NCBI RefSeq assembly: GCF_024814355.1
Contig: NZ_JANUXV010000001.1
Coordinates: 248,001-312,000, forward strand
Length of the DNA: 64,000 bases
Origin: Gleimia sp. 6138-11-ORH1
Lineage (GTDB): Bacteria > Actinomycetota > Actinomycetes > Actinomycetales > Actinomycetaceae
Direction of reading: 5' to 3'
Of the stretch, positions 49,993 to 58,514 are shown piece after piece. Numbering within the stretch: position 1 is the first letter of the stretch; every line of letters starts with the position of its first letter. A program made the position numbers and the translations under genes. Under the pieces are notes generated by a model, which saw nothing but the letters and a program-made list of their open reading frames with translations, had not been told where the DNA came from and ran no database searches.

Positions 49993-52056
49993 TTACTGGT
50001 CGCGCGAGACAGCCAGCACGTGAGCAGTGCGAATTTGTGGGCAAAGTTCCACGAAATTACGTTCTCCCCACTGGTATTCTCTACCGTCTAACTGGTCTAC
50101 TACCGTCAAAAGTGGCCCAGAGGAAGTATGCTGACCAGTTTCGCCAAGTTTACCGAAGTCTAAGTAGACTTCTCCTTGCACCGTATTTTGAGGATCTAGA
50201 TTGACCACTACAATCACCGTGTCTGCCACACCGGTGGGCGAGTGTTTAGCAGGTACGTGCTTAGAGAAACAGATGAGGCGATCATCTGAAGTGGGGTGAA
50301 TAGTTAGGTTATGCAGTTGCTGCAGTGCGGGATGTTCCTTACGCGCTTGATTCAGCAAAGTGAGAAGGTTAGCGATTCCATAGTCACCAACTTTCTTCCA
50401 ATTCCGAGGGCGGTACTCATACTTTTCGTTATTATTTTGCTCTTCATAACCGGGACGAGGTTCTTTTTCAACAAACTCATATCCCGAATAGATCCCCCAG
50501 GTAGGAACCGCAGTGGCTGCTAAGACAGCCCGTAAAGCAAACATAGCGGTTCCTCCGGCGGTCATCTGCGGAGTAAGAATATCGTGAGTGGTTGGCCAGA
50601 ATGCGGGGCGCATCAGGTGGGAAGTTTCCTGCGAGACTTCTTGGAAATACTCTTCTAACTGTTCCTTAGTGGTGCGCCAGGTGAAATAGGTGTAGGACTG
50701 ATGGAATCCGATTGCCCCTAAAGTACGCATCATAGCTGGCTTGGTGAAGGCCTCCGCTAAGAAAATTACTTCCGGGTGAGTGGAACGAACTTCGGTAAGT
50801 AAACGCTGCCAGAAATTCAGTGGTTTAGTATGCGGATTATCTACTCTAAATAAAGTCACTCCGTGTTTAATCCAAGTGTAGACGACGTTGCGGATCGCCA
50901 GGTAGATTCCCTCTGGATCATTATCGAAGTTAAGCGGATAAATATCCTGGTATTTTTTCGGAGGATTCTCAGCATAGGCGATAGTGCCATCAGCTCGGGT
51001 GGTGAACCACTCAGGGTGTTCACTAACCCAGGGGTGATCGGGAGAACACTGCAATGCCAGGTCTAAGGCAACTTCCATTCCCTGCGCTTTTGCTTCTTTG
51101 ACAAAGTTATCGAAGTCAGCAAAAGTTCCTAAATCAGGGTGAATAGCGTCATGGCCACCTGAGTGGGAACCGATTCCATAAGGGGAGCCAGGGTCATTTG
51201 GGCCTGCAGTTAGCGTATTATTTTTTCCTTTTCGGTGCGTAGTGCCAATCGGGTGGATTGGGGTTAGGTAAATGACATCAAAACCCATGCCAGCAATACG
51301 GGGAAGTTCTTTAGCTGCTTCAGCTAACGTACCTGAGATCCAATTTCCAGCATTATCTTGGAATGCTCCGTAAGAGCGAGGGAAGATTTCATACCAAGAC
51401 CCGAAGAGGGCAAGTTTACGATCGACTTGCAACGGATATGAACGAGTTGATTGGCATAAGTCCCGCAGCGGGAATGCTTTGAAAATACGACGAACCTTTG
51501 TTGATAATCCGCCAGATAAGCGTCTTTGCGCGGTGGCAGTTTGGTCACGCAAATAGGTGATGGCTTCAGAAATAACTTCTTTTGCGGTGGAATCTAAGGC
51601 AAGTTCTTTTAAGGCTCGTGAAAACAGGCGGGCGCCTTCTTCCAACATGAGCTCTACGTCAGTTTCGGCAGCGATTTTTACAGAAGCGTCGTGCGCCCAA
51701 GTGGCAAAAGGATCAGCCCAGGTGTCGATATGGAAACTCCAATTTCCCGGGTAAGTGGGCAGAACCCAGGCTTCGTAACGGTCCAAACCGGGGGCTGTGT
51801 CATGCATACGGACTCTTTGATGTTCCACTCCGTGAGGATCAACTAAGACAGCTTCTGCAGCTAAAGCATCATGTCCTTCACGAAAAACTGTGGCTCGGAT
51901 CGGGAAAGCTTCATTCTCAGTGGCTTTTGCCGCCCACAAACCGCCCTCGATAACCGGGAAAATTTCGATTGCGGGAATCCGAGTAATCTGTGCTTGGGCG
52001 GGAACTAAATTTTTAGGAACAGTTTTCCGGATCGTGACCCGACGCTTAGTAGCCAT
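49993..52056 (-). CDS. glgE: Alpha-1,4-glucan:maltose-1-phosphate maltosyltransferase GlgE
   Basis: GlgE extends alpha-glucan with maltosyl units from maltose-1-phosphate. Its GH13 motifs include DVIYLTPIHPIGTTHRKGKNN, DLALQCSPDHPWV, FRVDNPHTKPLNFW (nucleophile Asp) and IFLAEAFTKPAMM (acid Glu), as expected for GlgE. I chose ATG 52056 (MATKRRVTI) with AAGGAGT eight bases before it, not the longer frame to 52125. Length 687, normal. It is the first gene of glgE-mak-glgB. TreS is not in the window, so the source of maltose is not shown. Confidence 0.95.
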   Translation of the reverse strand: MATKRRVTIRKTVPKNLVPAQAQITRIPAIEIFPVIEGGLWAAKATENEAFPIRATVFREGHDALAAEAVLVDPHGVEHQRVRMHDTAPGLDRYEAWVLPTYPGNWSFHIDTWADPFATWAHDASVKIAAETDVELMLEEGARLFSRALKELALDSTAKEVISEAITYLRDQTATAQRRLSGGLSTKVRRIFKAFPLRDLCQSTRSYPLQVDRKLALFGSWYEIFPRSYGAFQDNAGNWISGTLAEAAKELPRIAGMGFDVIYLTPIHPIGTTHRKGKNNTLTAGPNDPGSPYGIGSHSGGHDAIHPDLGTFADFDNFVKEAKAQGMEVALDLALQCSPDHPWVSEHPEWFTTRADGTIAYAENPPKKYQDIYPLNFDNDPEGIYLAIRNVVYTWIKHGVTLFRVDNPHTKPLNFWQRLLTEVRSTHPEVIFLAEAFTKPAMMRTLGAIGFHQSYTYFTWRTTKEQLEEYFQEVSQETSHLMRPAFWPTTHDILTPQMTAGGTAMFALRAVLAATAVPTWGIYSGYEFVEKEPRPGYEEQNNNEKYEYRPRNWKKVGDYGIANLLTLLNQARKEHPALQQLHNLTIHPTSDDRLICFSKHVPAKHSPTGVADTVIVVVNLDPQNTVQGEVYLDFGKLGETGQHTSSGPLLTVVDQLDGREYQWGERNFVELCPQIRTAHVLAVSRDQ

Positions 52057-52202
52057 AATACTCCTTTGGTAAAACTGAGACTTTATGAAACCGCGGTAAA
52101 GTGAACGCAAAAAGCCTGGGTTCATAAAGTATTTAGGAACTCTTTTCCCAGTGTACCGGGGAAACTAACCAGAAAGTTCCGCTTTAGGATTTAAGAATCA
52201 AA

Positions 52203-52360
52203 CTAAAAGGTATTTTCGCAAATAACTGTGCCATCTTCGTATTAGTAACGGAAGGTGACTTTCGGGCTGAGATGCGAATTTGGCGGAAAGTTTTTGGATG
52301 AATCGTTTTCTAAACACGCTCTCAAATAGCGTATTAGGTGCTTGAACTTCCCTTTTTAAG
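52203..52360 (-). pseudogene. Broken third copy of the small lipoprotein family
   Basis: On the minus strand one frame reads VQAPNTLFESVF, matching APNTLVYEYF of the intact neighbours. After a frameshift another reads PKVTFRY, a TAA stop, then YEDGTVICENTF and TAG (52203-52205). The matching end of the intact copies is PKVAFRYLDKDGNLIWERTF. The signal peptide and N-terminal half are gone; in their place lies the 18-bp tandem array. It is therefore a decayed paralogue. Confidence 0.8.
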
Positions 52361-52366
52361 GCTGAA

Positions 52367-52475
52367 GCAGAAAGCCCTATGCGTGGCAGAAGCCCTACCC
52401 GTGGCAAAAGTTCTGCCCAGTGCAGAAGCCCTACCCAGCGCAGAAGCCCTATGCGTGGCAAAAGTTCTGCCCAGC
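52367..52475. repeat. 18-bp tandem array, six units
   Basis: Six units begin at 52367, 52386, 52404, 52422, 52440 and 52458. The first has one extra base. Units are of two kinds, GCAGAAGCCCTA(TGCGTG or CCCGTG/CCCAGC) and GCAAAAGTTCTGCCCAG, arranged in a mixed order. There are no unique spacers, so it is not a CRISPR array. It lies between the broken and the intact lipoprotein genes. Confidence 0.88.
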
Positions 52476-52514
52476 TATCTTAGAAACCTCAGTTCCTAAG
52501 ATAGCTGGGCAGAA
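52465..52514. repeat. Perfect 19-bp inverted repeat, hairpin
   Basis: Arms 52465-52483 and 52496-52514 are perfect complements with a twelve-base loop. One arm includes the last unit of the 18-bp array. On the minus strand it follows the stop of the 52534 lipoprotein gene, so it may act as its terminator, though no T tract follows. Confidence 0.85.
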
Positions 52515-52533
52515 GCTATGAATAATGTTCTAA

Positions 52534-53073
52534 CTAGAAAGTTCGTTCCCAGATAAGGTTGCCATCTTTATCTAGGTAACGGAAAGCTACTTTTGGATCT
52601 ACAATCCCAGCTCTTTCCATTTCCTGTTTCCCAAGTTTACTTGCTTCCTCAAGTTGTTGAGCCGCTAGTTTATCTAAGCTCTCAGCAAATAGTTTTGCAT
52701 CTGGAACGTCTTTGAGGACGTATTCGTAGACCAGCGTGCTTGGAGCTTCAGCCTTGCCGCGCACGCTAATCAGATGATCTCCATCAGCCCCTAAGGAAGA
52801 TAAATCTGTGGAGTTGATTTGGTCAACCATTTTCTGAAGGAAAGGGTGAATCTCAGTAGCAGGATCCTTAACTTCCTTATTACTTTCAGAAGATGAATCC
52901 TTATCAGTAGCTTTGGTAGAGTCAGAGCTTGCAGTTCCACCCTTAGCTTCAGAGAGAGATTTAACCTCTTGAGAATCTCCGTTTGAAGTGGTGGAAGCAC
53001 CTCCACAAGCGGAAAGTGAAACAGTTAAACCTAACGCTACCGCAAAAAGAGGGAGTTTTTTAAATGCACGCAT
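52534..53073 (-). CDS. Small lipoprotein, DUF4854-like, copy 1
   Basis: The 179-residue protein has a signal peptide with lipobox LSAC (Cys about 23), a Ser/Thr/Lys/Asp-rich linker (about 25-70), and a C-terminal domain with APSTLVYEYVLKD and DPKVAFRYLDKDGNLIWERTF. This resembles DUF4854-type surface lipoproteins of Gram-positive bacteria; function unknown. The neighbour at 53170 has the same domain. The DUF assignment is from memory of the family pattern. Confidence 0.8.
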   Translation of the reverse strand: MRAFKKLPLFAVALGLTVSLSACGGASTTSNGDSQEVKSLSEAKGGTASSDSTKATDKDSSSESNKEVKDPATEIHPFLQKMVDQINSTDLSSLGADGDHLISVRGKAEAPSTLVYEYVLKDVPDAKLFAESLDKLAAQQLEEASKLGKQEMERAGIVDPKVAFRYLDKDGNLIWERTF

Positions 53074-53169
53074 TTTAAGTCCTTAATATCAAGTTGTTTA
53101 CAAAATAGTGGGTAACAACAGAAAGGTGAATAGAGTTTAGTCTGTGGATAGGTAGGTCTAAATCTTAGC

Positions 53170-53580
53170 TTAGAAGGTGTGTTCCCAAACTACCTTACCG
53201 GTATGGTCCAGGTAACGGTATTTAATTTTAGGATCTTCAATGCCTTCATTTTCAAAAGACTTCTTAATATCGGTAGCTACATCAGTGAGGGAAGTAATCC
53301 CGTAACGTTCAAGGTGAGCTTTAGCTTCCTCAATATCAACTGACTCCTTATAAAAGTATTCGTAGACCAGGGTATTTGGTGCTTCAGCACGAACTTTAAA
53401 GTCAGAAAGTTCTTCACGACCGGGTAAATCTTCGAGTTTAACATTAGCAGAAGCATATTCAACTCCAGCTTCGAGCCTTGGGTCGATTCCAGGAGTATTA
53501 CCCGCGCAGGCAGAAAGAGAAAGACCAATAGCCACTGCAGCCACACCAGTTAATACTTGACGAACTAACTTGTTAAACAT
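53170..53580 (-). CDS. Small lipoprotein, DUF4854-like, copy 2
   Basis: Paralogue of the gene at 52534: 136 residues from ATG 53580, lipobox LSAC, no long linker, and the same domain (APNTLVYEYFYKES; DPKIKYRYLDHTGKVVWEHTF). I chose ATG 53580 because AGGAG stands seven bases before it; a TTG at 53595 overlaps that site. Tandem duplication is evident, with a third copy in ruins downstream. Confidence 0.8.
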   Translation of the reverse strand: MFNKLVRQVLTGVAAVAIGLSLSACAGNTPGIDPRLEAGVEYASANVKLEDLPGREELSDFKVRAEAPNTLVYEYFYKESVDIEEAKAHLERYGITSLTDVATDIKKSFENEGIEDPKIKYRYLDHTGKVVWEHTF

Positions 53581-53744
53581 TACATTTCTCCTCAAGATTA
53601 TTTTGACTTTTACACCTAAAGTCTATCGTTAGCTTAAACTTTTGCAAGGAAAATGAGAGATTTTAAGAAAAAATGAGATAGTTAAGACATGGAATAAGCA
53701 TAGAAGTAAGGGCCCTTGAGAAATCAGAAAAGTTGGAAGTTTAC

Positions 53745-54506
53745 ATGAAAGAAAATAAACCCCCCGTAGAAGCTGAAACTAAAGTTACGCTCACCAATAA
53801 AAAAATCCTACTTATACTAGGAATACTTGCTACGGTAGTTGCATTAGTTTGGGGTGGAAGCATTTTATTCCTAAAACGGCAGAATATTTCTTTGCGATTT
53901 CCTCCGGCAGAAGCATTCGATCCAGCAGCTTATGCGCGTTTGCACCCAACCAAAGACGATCCTAACTCTGTTACTGCACGAGCAAAATCTCTCGGTTGCA
54001 ATCTTTCCCCAAAACCACTGGGCACTCCGGTGAGCTTTGAGGTAGACCGCGGTGAGTTAAAACTACCTATGCTGTCTTTAGGCTTAGACGAAACTGGTTC
54101 AGCTCCGGCAGCTCCACCACTTTCCCAAACCCACACCATCGGCTGGTACAATCAGGGCCCACAAATCGGTGCTTCTCAGGGCAAAGCCGTGCTAACTGGA
54201 CACACCTATTCAGATACGGTGGGGATTGGAAATCAACTTTTAGAAGGAATAGTTAAACCCGGCGATATCATTAAGATTACCGATGAAGAAGGCGCTAACG
54301 CCTGCTATCGTTACCGCGACCAAGTGCGGATTGAGGTAGCTACCTATAATCCAGATTCTGATTTAGTTTATGACAATGCAGGTAAACCACAGATCGCAAT
54401 AGTTGTTTGCGATAACTTTTCTGCCGCGACAAACGAATGGCTGGTACGGGAAGTTTTTTACGGGGATTTACTTACCAAAACAAACCTAGAAACTTTCGAC
54501 AAATAA
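53745..54506 (+). CDS. Class E/F-type sortase
   Basis: The 253-residue protein has an N-terminal membrane helix (about 21-42) and a sortase domain. The catalytic His is in LTGHTYSD, the Cys in VVCDNFSA, and the Arg in WLVREVFYG. Sortases link proteins to peptidoglycan. No pilin gene or LPXTG substrate is seen in the window. I chose ATG 53745, with GGAAG five bases before it, rather than the TTG at 53733. It is divergent to the lipoprotein genes. Confidence 0.82.
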   Translation: MKENKPPVEAETKVTLTNKKILLILGILATVVALVWGGSILFLKRQNISLRFPPAEAFDPAAYARLHPTKDDPNSVTARAKSLGCNLSPKPLGTPVSFEVDRGELKLPMLSLGLDETGSAPAAPPLSQTHTIGWYNQGPQIGASQGKAVLTGHTYSDTVGIGNQLLEGIVKPGDIIKITDEEGANACYRYRDQVRIEVATYNPDSDLVYDNAGKPQIAIVVCDNFSAATNEWLVREVFYGDLLTKTNLETFDK

Positions 54507-54541
54507 AAGTTATTCTTAAAATCCGTTGGCAGTAGCCAAAC

Positions 54542-54580
54542 GGGGCAGTTATCACTTACGATAACTGCCCCAGATTTATT
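54542..54580. terminator. Terminator between sortase and trpS
   Basis: Arms 54542-54553 and 54560-54571 form a perfect 12-bp stem with a six-base loop; AGATTTATTTT follows on the plus strand. The genes are convergent, so it may serve both. Confidence 0.75.
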
Positions 54581-54583
54581 TTC

Positions 54584-54609
54584 CCGAGGGCGCTACGCAA
54601 CGCCCTCGG
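54584..54609. repeat. Inverted pair of the CGAGGGCG octamer
   Basis: CCGAGGGCG (54584-54592) and its complement (54601-54609) form a 9-bp stem with an eight-base loop, just beyond the sortase-trpS terminator. It is the only place where two copies of the over-represented octamer face each other. Confidence 0.85.
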
Positions 54610-54619
54610 AAAGAAAAAC

Positions 54620-55726
54620 CTAATAGTAAGTCATCTGCATAGCTGCCAAAACATCCTGCAAAGTCTCTTCAGCTACCTCGTTAGCACGCTCATTACCGCG
54701 ACGCAGCACGGAAACTAAGTAATCGTGGTTGGCTTCTAACTCTGCGCGGCGCGCCCGAATCGGAGCTAACATATCGTTAATCGCTTCAGTGACAACCGCT
54801 TTCAAAACGCCGCCACCACCGTCACCGATCCGCTCAGCAATGTCTTGTGGAGCTTCACCATTAGCTAAAGAAGCTAAAGTAAGCAGGTTAGAAACTTCAG
54901 GGCGATTAACCGGATCAAAAGTAATTACCCGATCCGCGTCCGTCTTAGCTTTCTTAATGCGAGCAGCAGTTTCATCAGCGCTCATCCGCAGTTCAATCGT
55001 GTTACCGCGGGACTTGGACATTTTTTGCCCGTCTAACCCTAACACCAGCATCGCTTCAGAAAGCAGCGCTTCGGGACGCTTAAAAACAGGATGCTTAGGA
55101 TCAACCCGGCCGTATCGTTTATCGAAACGGTTCGCAATTAAACGAGCTTGTTCTAAGTGAGGAAGCTGGTCTTGGCCAACCGGCACCACGTTAGCGCGAC
55201 AAAAAAGAATATCAGCAGCTTGATGCACCGGATAGGTGAGCATCAAACCAGACATTGCCCGCCCATCAGTTGCTTCTAACTCAGATTTAACGGTGGGGTT
55301 TCGGTGCAGTTCCGCTTCAGTTACCAAAGAAAGGAACGGGAGCATCAACTGGTTTAATGCCGGCACCGCCGAATGATTAAAAATAACTGCTTTTTCCGGG
55401 TCTAAACCAGCCGCAATGTAATCTGCTAAAAGAGAGAAAACTCGTTCCTTTAACGGGCCCACTCCATCGCGGTCAGTAATCACCTGGTAGTCGGCAATCA
55501 GCTGCCAGGTTTCCACCCCACGCTGTTGTAAGAGAACCCGGTTACGAATCGTCCCGAAATAGTGCCCTAAGTGTAGGTGCCCAGTGGGGCGATCCCCAGT
55601 TAGTACCCGAAATCGCGTGGGATCTTCATCAATGGCTTTATCAATTTCCGCAGAACGCTGTAAGGCGCGTGCTAAAGACGCTGAGTCAGTACTGCGTTCC
55701 ATCTTTTCTGCATCAGAAATACTCAT
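54620..55726 (-). CDS. trpS: Tryptophanyl-tRNA synthetase
   Basis: A class I synthetase. HIGH motif HLHLGHYFG, KMSKS motif KMSKSRGN, and the Trp-specific GRAMSGLMLTYPVHQAADI-type segment are present. The length of 368 residues is normal. No ribosome binding site stands before the ATG; a TAGACT hexamer ends seven bases upstream (55734-55739), so a leaderless transcript is likely. Confidence 0.96.
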   Translation of the reverse strand: MSISDAEKMERSTDSASLARALQRSAEIDKAIDEDPTRFRVLTGDRPTGHLHLGHYFGTIRNRVLLQQRGVETWQLIADYQVITDRDGVGPLKERVFSLLADYIAAGLDPEKAVIFNHSAVPALNQLMLPFLSLVTEAELHRNPTVKSELEATDGRAMSGLMLTYPVHQAADILFCRANVVPVGQDQLPHLEQARLIANRFDKRYGRVDPKHPVFKRPEALLSEAMLVLGLDGQKMSKSRGNTIELRMSADETAARIKKAKTDADRVITFDPVNRPEVSNLLTLASLANGEAPQDIAERIGDGGGGVLKAVVTEAINDMLAPIRARRAELEANHDYLVSVLRRGNERANEVAEETLQDVLAAMQMTYY

Positions 55727-55860
55727 GAATAATAGTCTAGCGTTTAGGGAAAAATCTGAGTAGTTGAAGAAAACGTAAAAGAAGTGAGAGATTGAGCAAA
55801 CTCAAGCAAAATTAGCTACATATCATAGAGACCAGGCAAATAACACGTTAAGCTAGCAAC

Positions 55861-57147
55861 ATGGAAAAGAAGTACCCTAATGACACCTCCCAGCAAACCG
55901 GAGGAGAACACTGGAAGCGTAACATCAGCTTATTTCTAAGCGGACAATCCATCTCCATGTTCGGTTCTATGCTGGTCCAATTCGCGCTCATGTGGTACCT
56001 CACCTTAGAAACTAAGTCAGCTACTATCGTTGCCCTTTACGCTATCTTCGCGTTTGGCCCCCAGGGACTAATCACCCTCTTTGGAGGAACCCTGGCAGAC
56101 CGGCTAAACCGAAAACTCTTAATCGTAATCCCCGACGCAGTAATCGCAATCGCCACTTTAATCCTGGCAATGCTAATCGCAAACGGATACACCGACCTGT
56201 GGATTATCTTCACCGTGGTGACTATTCGCTCAATCGCCGCGGGAATCCAACAACCCGCAGTAACCTCACTTATTCCCGCCCTGGTTCCCCCCGGGCAGCT
56301 GCTACGCATAAATGGCATCCACACTTCTTTACAAAGCCTAATTGGCGTAGTAGCCCCCGCCGCAGGGGGAGTAATCTACGGTCTGGGCGGAGTAGAAAAA
56401 ATGCTTTACGTAGACGTAATCACCGCGATAATCGGAATCGGAATGCTATTTTTCGTTTCCATTCCAAAGCACATTAAACGTCGCAACCAAGCAGACTTCT
56501 ACACTGAACTCATCGGCGGAATCCGCTACACCGCTACACATCGCTTCGGACGCTGGCTCTTAACTGTCTACTCAGTAATGTTCATCCTCGCAGTTTCTCC
56601 CAGCTTCTTAGTCCCCCTATTCATCGCCCAAAAATTCGACGCTGGAGTGTGGGAACTAACCATCATCGAAACCCTCCTACACGTGGGGATTATCGTCGGT
56701 GGACTGGCCGTAGCTACTGTGCTGGCGCGGCGCTCGCGGATTAAACTACTTCTTTTAGGGGCTACCGCCGTAAGCATTCTAACTATGGTGATGTCCTTTA
56801 GCCCCCACGTTTGGTTTAGCTTCACCGTAATGTTCCTGGTAGGCTGCTTTGTACCCCTATTTGCCGGGCCGTCCATCACAGAATTACAAGAGCGGATTGA
56901 CCCTATCTACATGGGGCGGGTAATGAGTCAAGTGTCGATCGTTTTCATTCTCTCAATGCCACTGGGAATGGTAGTTTTCGGCCCACTCTCGGAATACTTC
57001 GGGGTAGGGAACATTATTCTAGCTGCTGGAGTCGCGTCATTTAGTTTTATCGTTTACGCGTTTGGATTCTCTGCTACCGGTAAAGCATCGTTACGCGGTG
57101 AACATCGCACCTGGCATAAAGTGGCAACTAAACCCGTAGAAGAATAG
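55861..57147 (+). CDS. MFS exporter (drug:H+ antiporter type), first of a pair
   Basis: The 428-residue protein has twelve hydrophobic segments and DHA3-type motifs (LFLSGQSISMFGSMLVQFALMWYLT; FGGTLADRLNRK). The subfamily includes MefA-like macrolide and siderophore exporters; the substrate is not deducible. A TAAGCT hexamer (55849-55854) ends six bases before the ATG and no ribosome binding site is seen, so it looks leaderless. A close paralogue follows 54 bases later. Confidence 0.88.
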   Translation: MEKKYPNDTSQQTGGEHWKRNISLFLSGQSISMFGSMLVQFALMWYLTLETKSATIVALYAIFAFGPQGLITLFGGTLADRLNRKLLIVIPDAVIAIATLILAMLIANGYTDLWIIFTVVTIRSIAAGIQQPAVTSLIPALVPPGQLLRINGIHTSLQSLIGVVAPAAGGVIYGLGGVEKMLYVDVITAIIGIGMLFFVSIPKHIKRRNQADFYTELIGGIRYTATHRFGRWLLTVYSVMFILAVSPSFLVPLFIAQKFDAGVWELTIIETLLHVGIIVGGLAVATVLARRSRIKLLLLGATAVSILTMVMSFSPHVWFSFTVMFLVGCFVPLFAGPSITELQERIDPIYMGRVMSQVSIVFILSMPLGMVVFGPLSEYFGVGNIILAAGVASFSFIVYAFGFSATGKASLRGEHRTWHKVATKPVEE

Positions 57148-57201
57148 AAAACCTGACTGGCTAAACCACTGATCTGGAACTATCTAACGACCTAGGAAAA
57201 A

Positions 57202-58464
57202 ATGACTGTAAACGAAACTAAAACCACGCATCATCCGCAGTGGAAACGCCATATCGCCCTATTTTTAAGCGGACAAGCTATCTCCTTATTTGGCTCTTCC
57301 GTAGTTCAGTTCGCAGTCATGTGGTACTTAACGTTAGAAACAAAATCTGTTTCAGTAGTAGCCTTATACTCGATTTTTGCTTTCCTCCCGCAGGGTTTAA
57401 TCACCCTCTTTGGGGGAACTTTAGCAGACCGCGTAAATCGGAAACTCCTCATCATCATTCCTGATATTCTCATCGCCGTAGCGACCTTAATCCTGGCTCT
57501 GCTAATGGCTAACGGGGTTAAAGACCTATGGATTATCTACCTGGTGGTAACTGTTCGTTCCATCGGTTCCGGATTCCAATCCCCCGCAGTCAGCGCTTTG
57601 ATTCCCACTATCGTGCCAGAAACAGAACTGCTAAGAATCAATGGGGTAAATGGAACTTTCCAAAGCCTCATGGGTTTAGCTGCTCCGGCAATGGGAGCTT
57701 TAATCTATGGGCTGGGTGGGATTGAAAAAACCCTTTACGTAGACGTAATCACAGCCATAATCGGAGTTTCCTTACTCTACATGATTCCACTGCAGGCAAA
57801 ACCACCCGTAAGAGAACAATCAGGATTCCTAACCGAACTATTAGAGGGACTACAGTACACTGCAAAACAGCCGGTAATCCGCTGGCTGATGACAGTTTAC
57901 CTGGTGGTGGTGCTTTTAATTATTGCTCCCAGTATTCTAACTCCGCTCTTAGCAGCCCAAAGATTTGATGCGGGTGTGTGGCACCTATCTTTGATTGAAC
58001 TCAGCTTTAACCTGGGCATGTTAGCTGGCGGAATTACTATCGCCACCGTGTTAGCCAAATACTCGGCAATGCGGATGACCCTCTACACAACCATTTTCTT
58101 TGGGGTATCCTCAATCGCGATTGCTTTTAGCCCTAACGTTTGGGTGATTATCACTTTGATGTTAGTAATCGGTTTCTTTGTGCCTATCTTTAGCGCTCCC
58201 GCTACAACGGAACTGCAAACCCAAACCGACCCGCAGTACATGGGACGAGTCATGAGCCAGGTATCCATCATCTTCACCTTAGGTATGCCCCTTGGGATGG
58301 TTGTTTTAGGACCTATCTCAGAGTACTTCGGGGTAGCGGCAGTTATGTCTGGAGCTGGCGTCCTCACGATCGTTTTCATTCTATTAGCTTTCTTTACAAC
58401 TAAAACCGGTAGAGGAATGTTGATGAAAAAAGCAACGCCCTCGGTAATAGCTTCTCCGCAGTAA
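57202..58464 (+). CDS. MFS exporter (drug:H+ antiporter type), second of the pair
   Basis: A paralogue of the preceding gene (420 residues, same start motif LFLSGQAISLFGSSVVQFAVMWYLT and FGGTLADRVNRK). The two resemble each other over their whole length, the mark of tandem duplication. A gap of 54 bases suggests one transcript. Whether they act singly or as a heterodimer is unknown. Confidence 0.88.
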   Translation: MTVNETKTTHHPQWKRHIALFLSGQAISLFGSSVVQFAVMWYLTLETKSVSVVALYSIFAFLPQGLITLFGGTLADRVNRKLLIIIPDILIAVATLILALLMANGVKDLWIIYLVVTVRSIGSGFQSPAVSALIPTIVPETELLRINGVNGTFQSLMGLAAPAMGALIYGLGGIEKTLYVDVITAIIGVSLLYMIPLQAKPPVREQSGFLTELLEGLQYTAKQPVIRWLMTVYLVVVLLIIAPSILTPLLAAQRFDAGVWHLSLIELSFNLGMLAGGITIATVLAKYSAMRMTLYTTIFFGVSSIAIAFSPNVWVIITLMLVIGFFVPIFSAPATTELQTQTDPQYMGRVMSQVSIIFTLGMPLGMVVLGPISEYFGVAAVMSGAGVLTIVFILLAFFTTKTGRGMLMKKATPSVIASPQ

Positions 58465-58514
58465 CCGCGGCGGGGAAGCGAAAGTAAACCGAAATACTAA
58501 CTAGGAAATAAAAC

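Noticed and set aside
49602-50204. 200-codon plus-strand frame across mak and glgE
   Set aside because: It is antisense to two clear enzymes, and its repeats are the mirror of the mak tandem repeats.
52198-52461. 87-codon minus-strand frame
   Set aside because: It joins the repeat array to a broken lipoprotein gene; the protein is a mixture of repeat and frameshifted remnant.
52367-52475. CRISPR-like array
   Set aside because: Units are directly adjacent and only 18 bp long, with no unique spacers and no cas genes.
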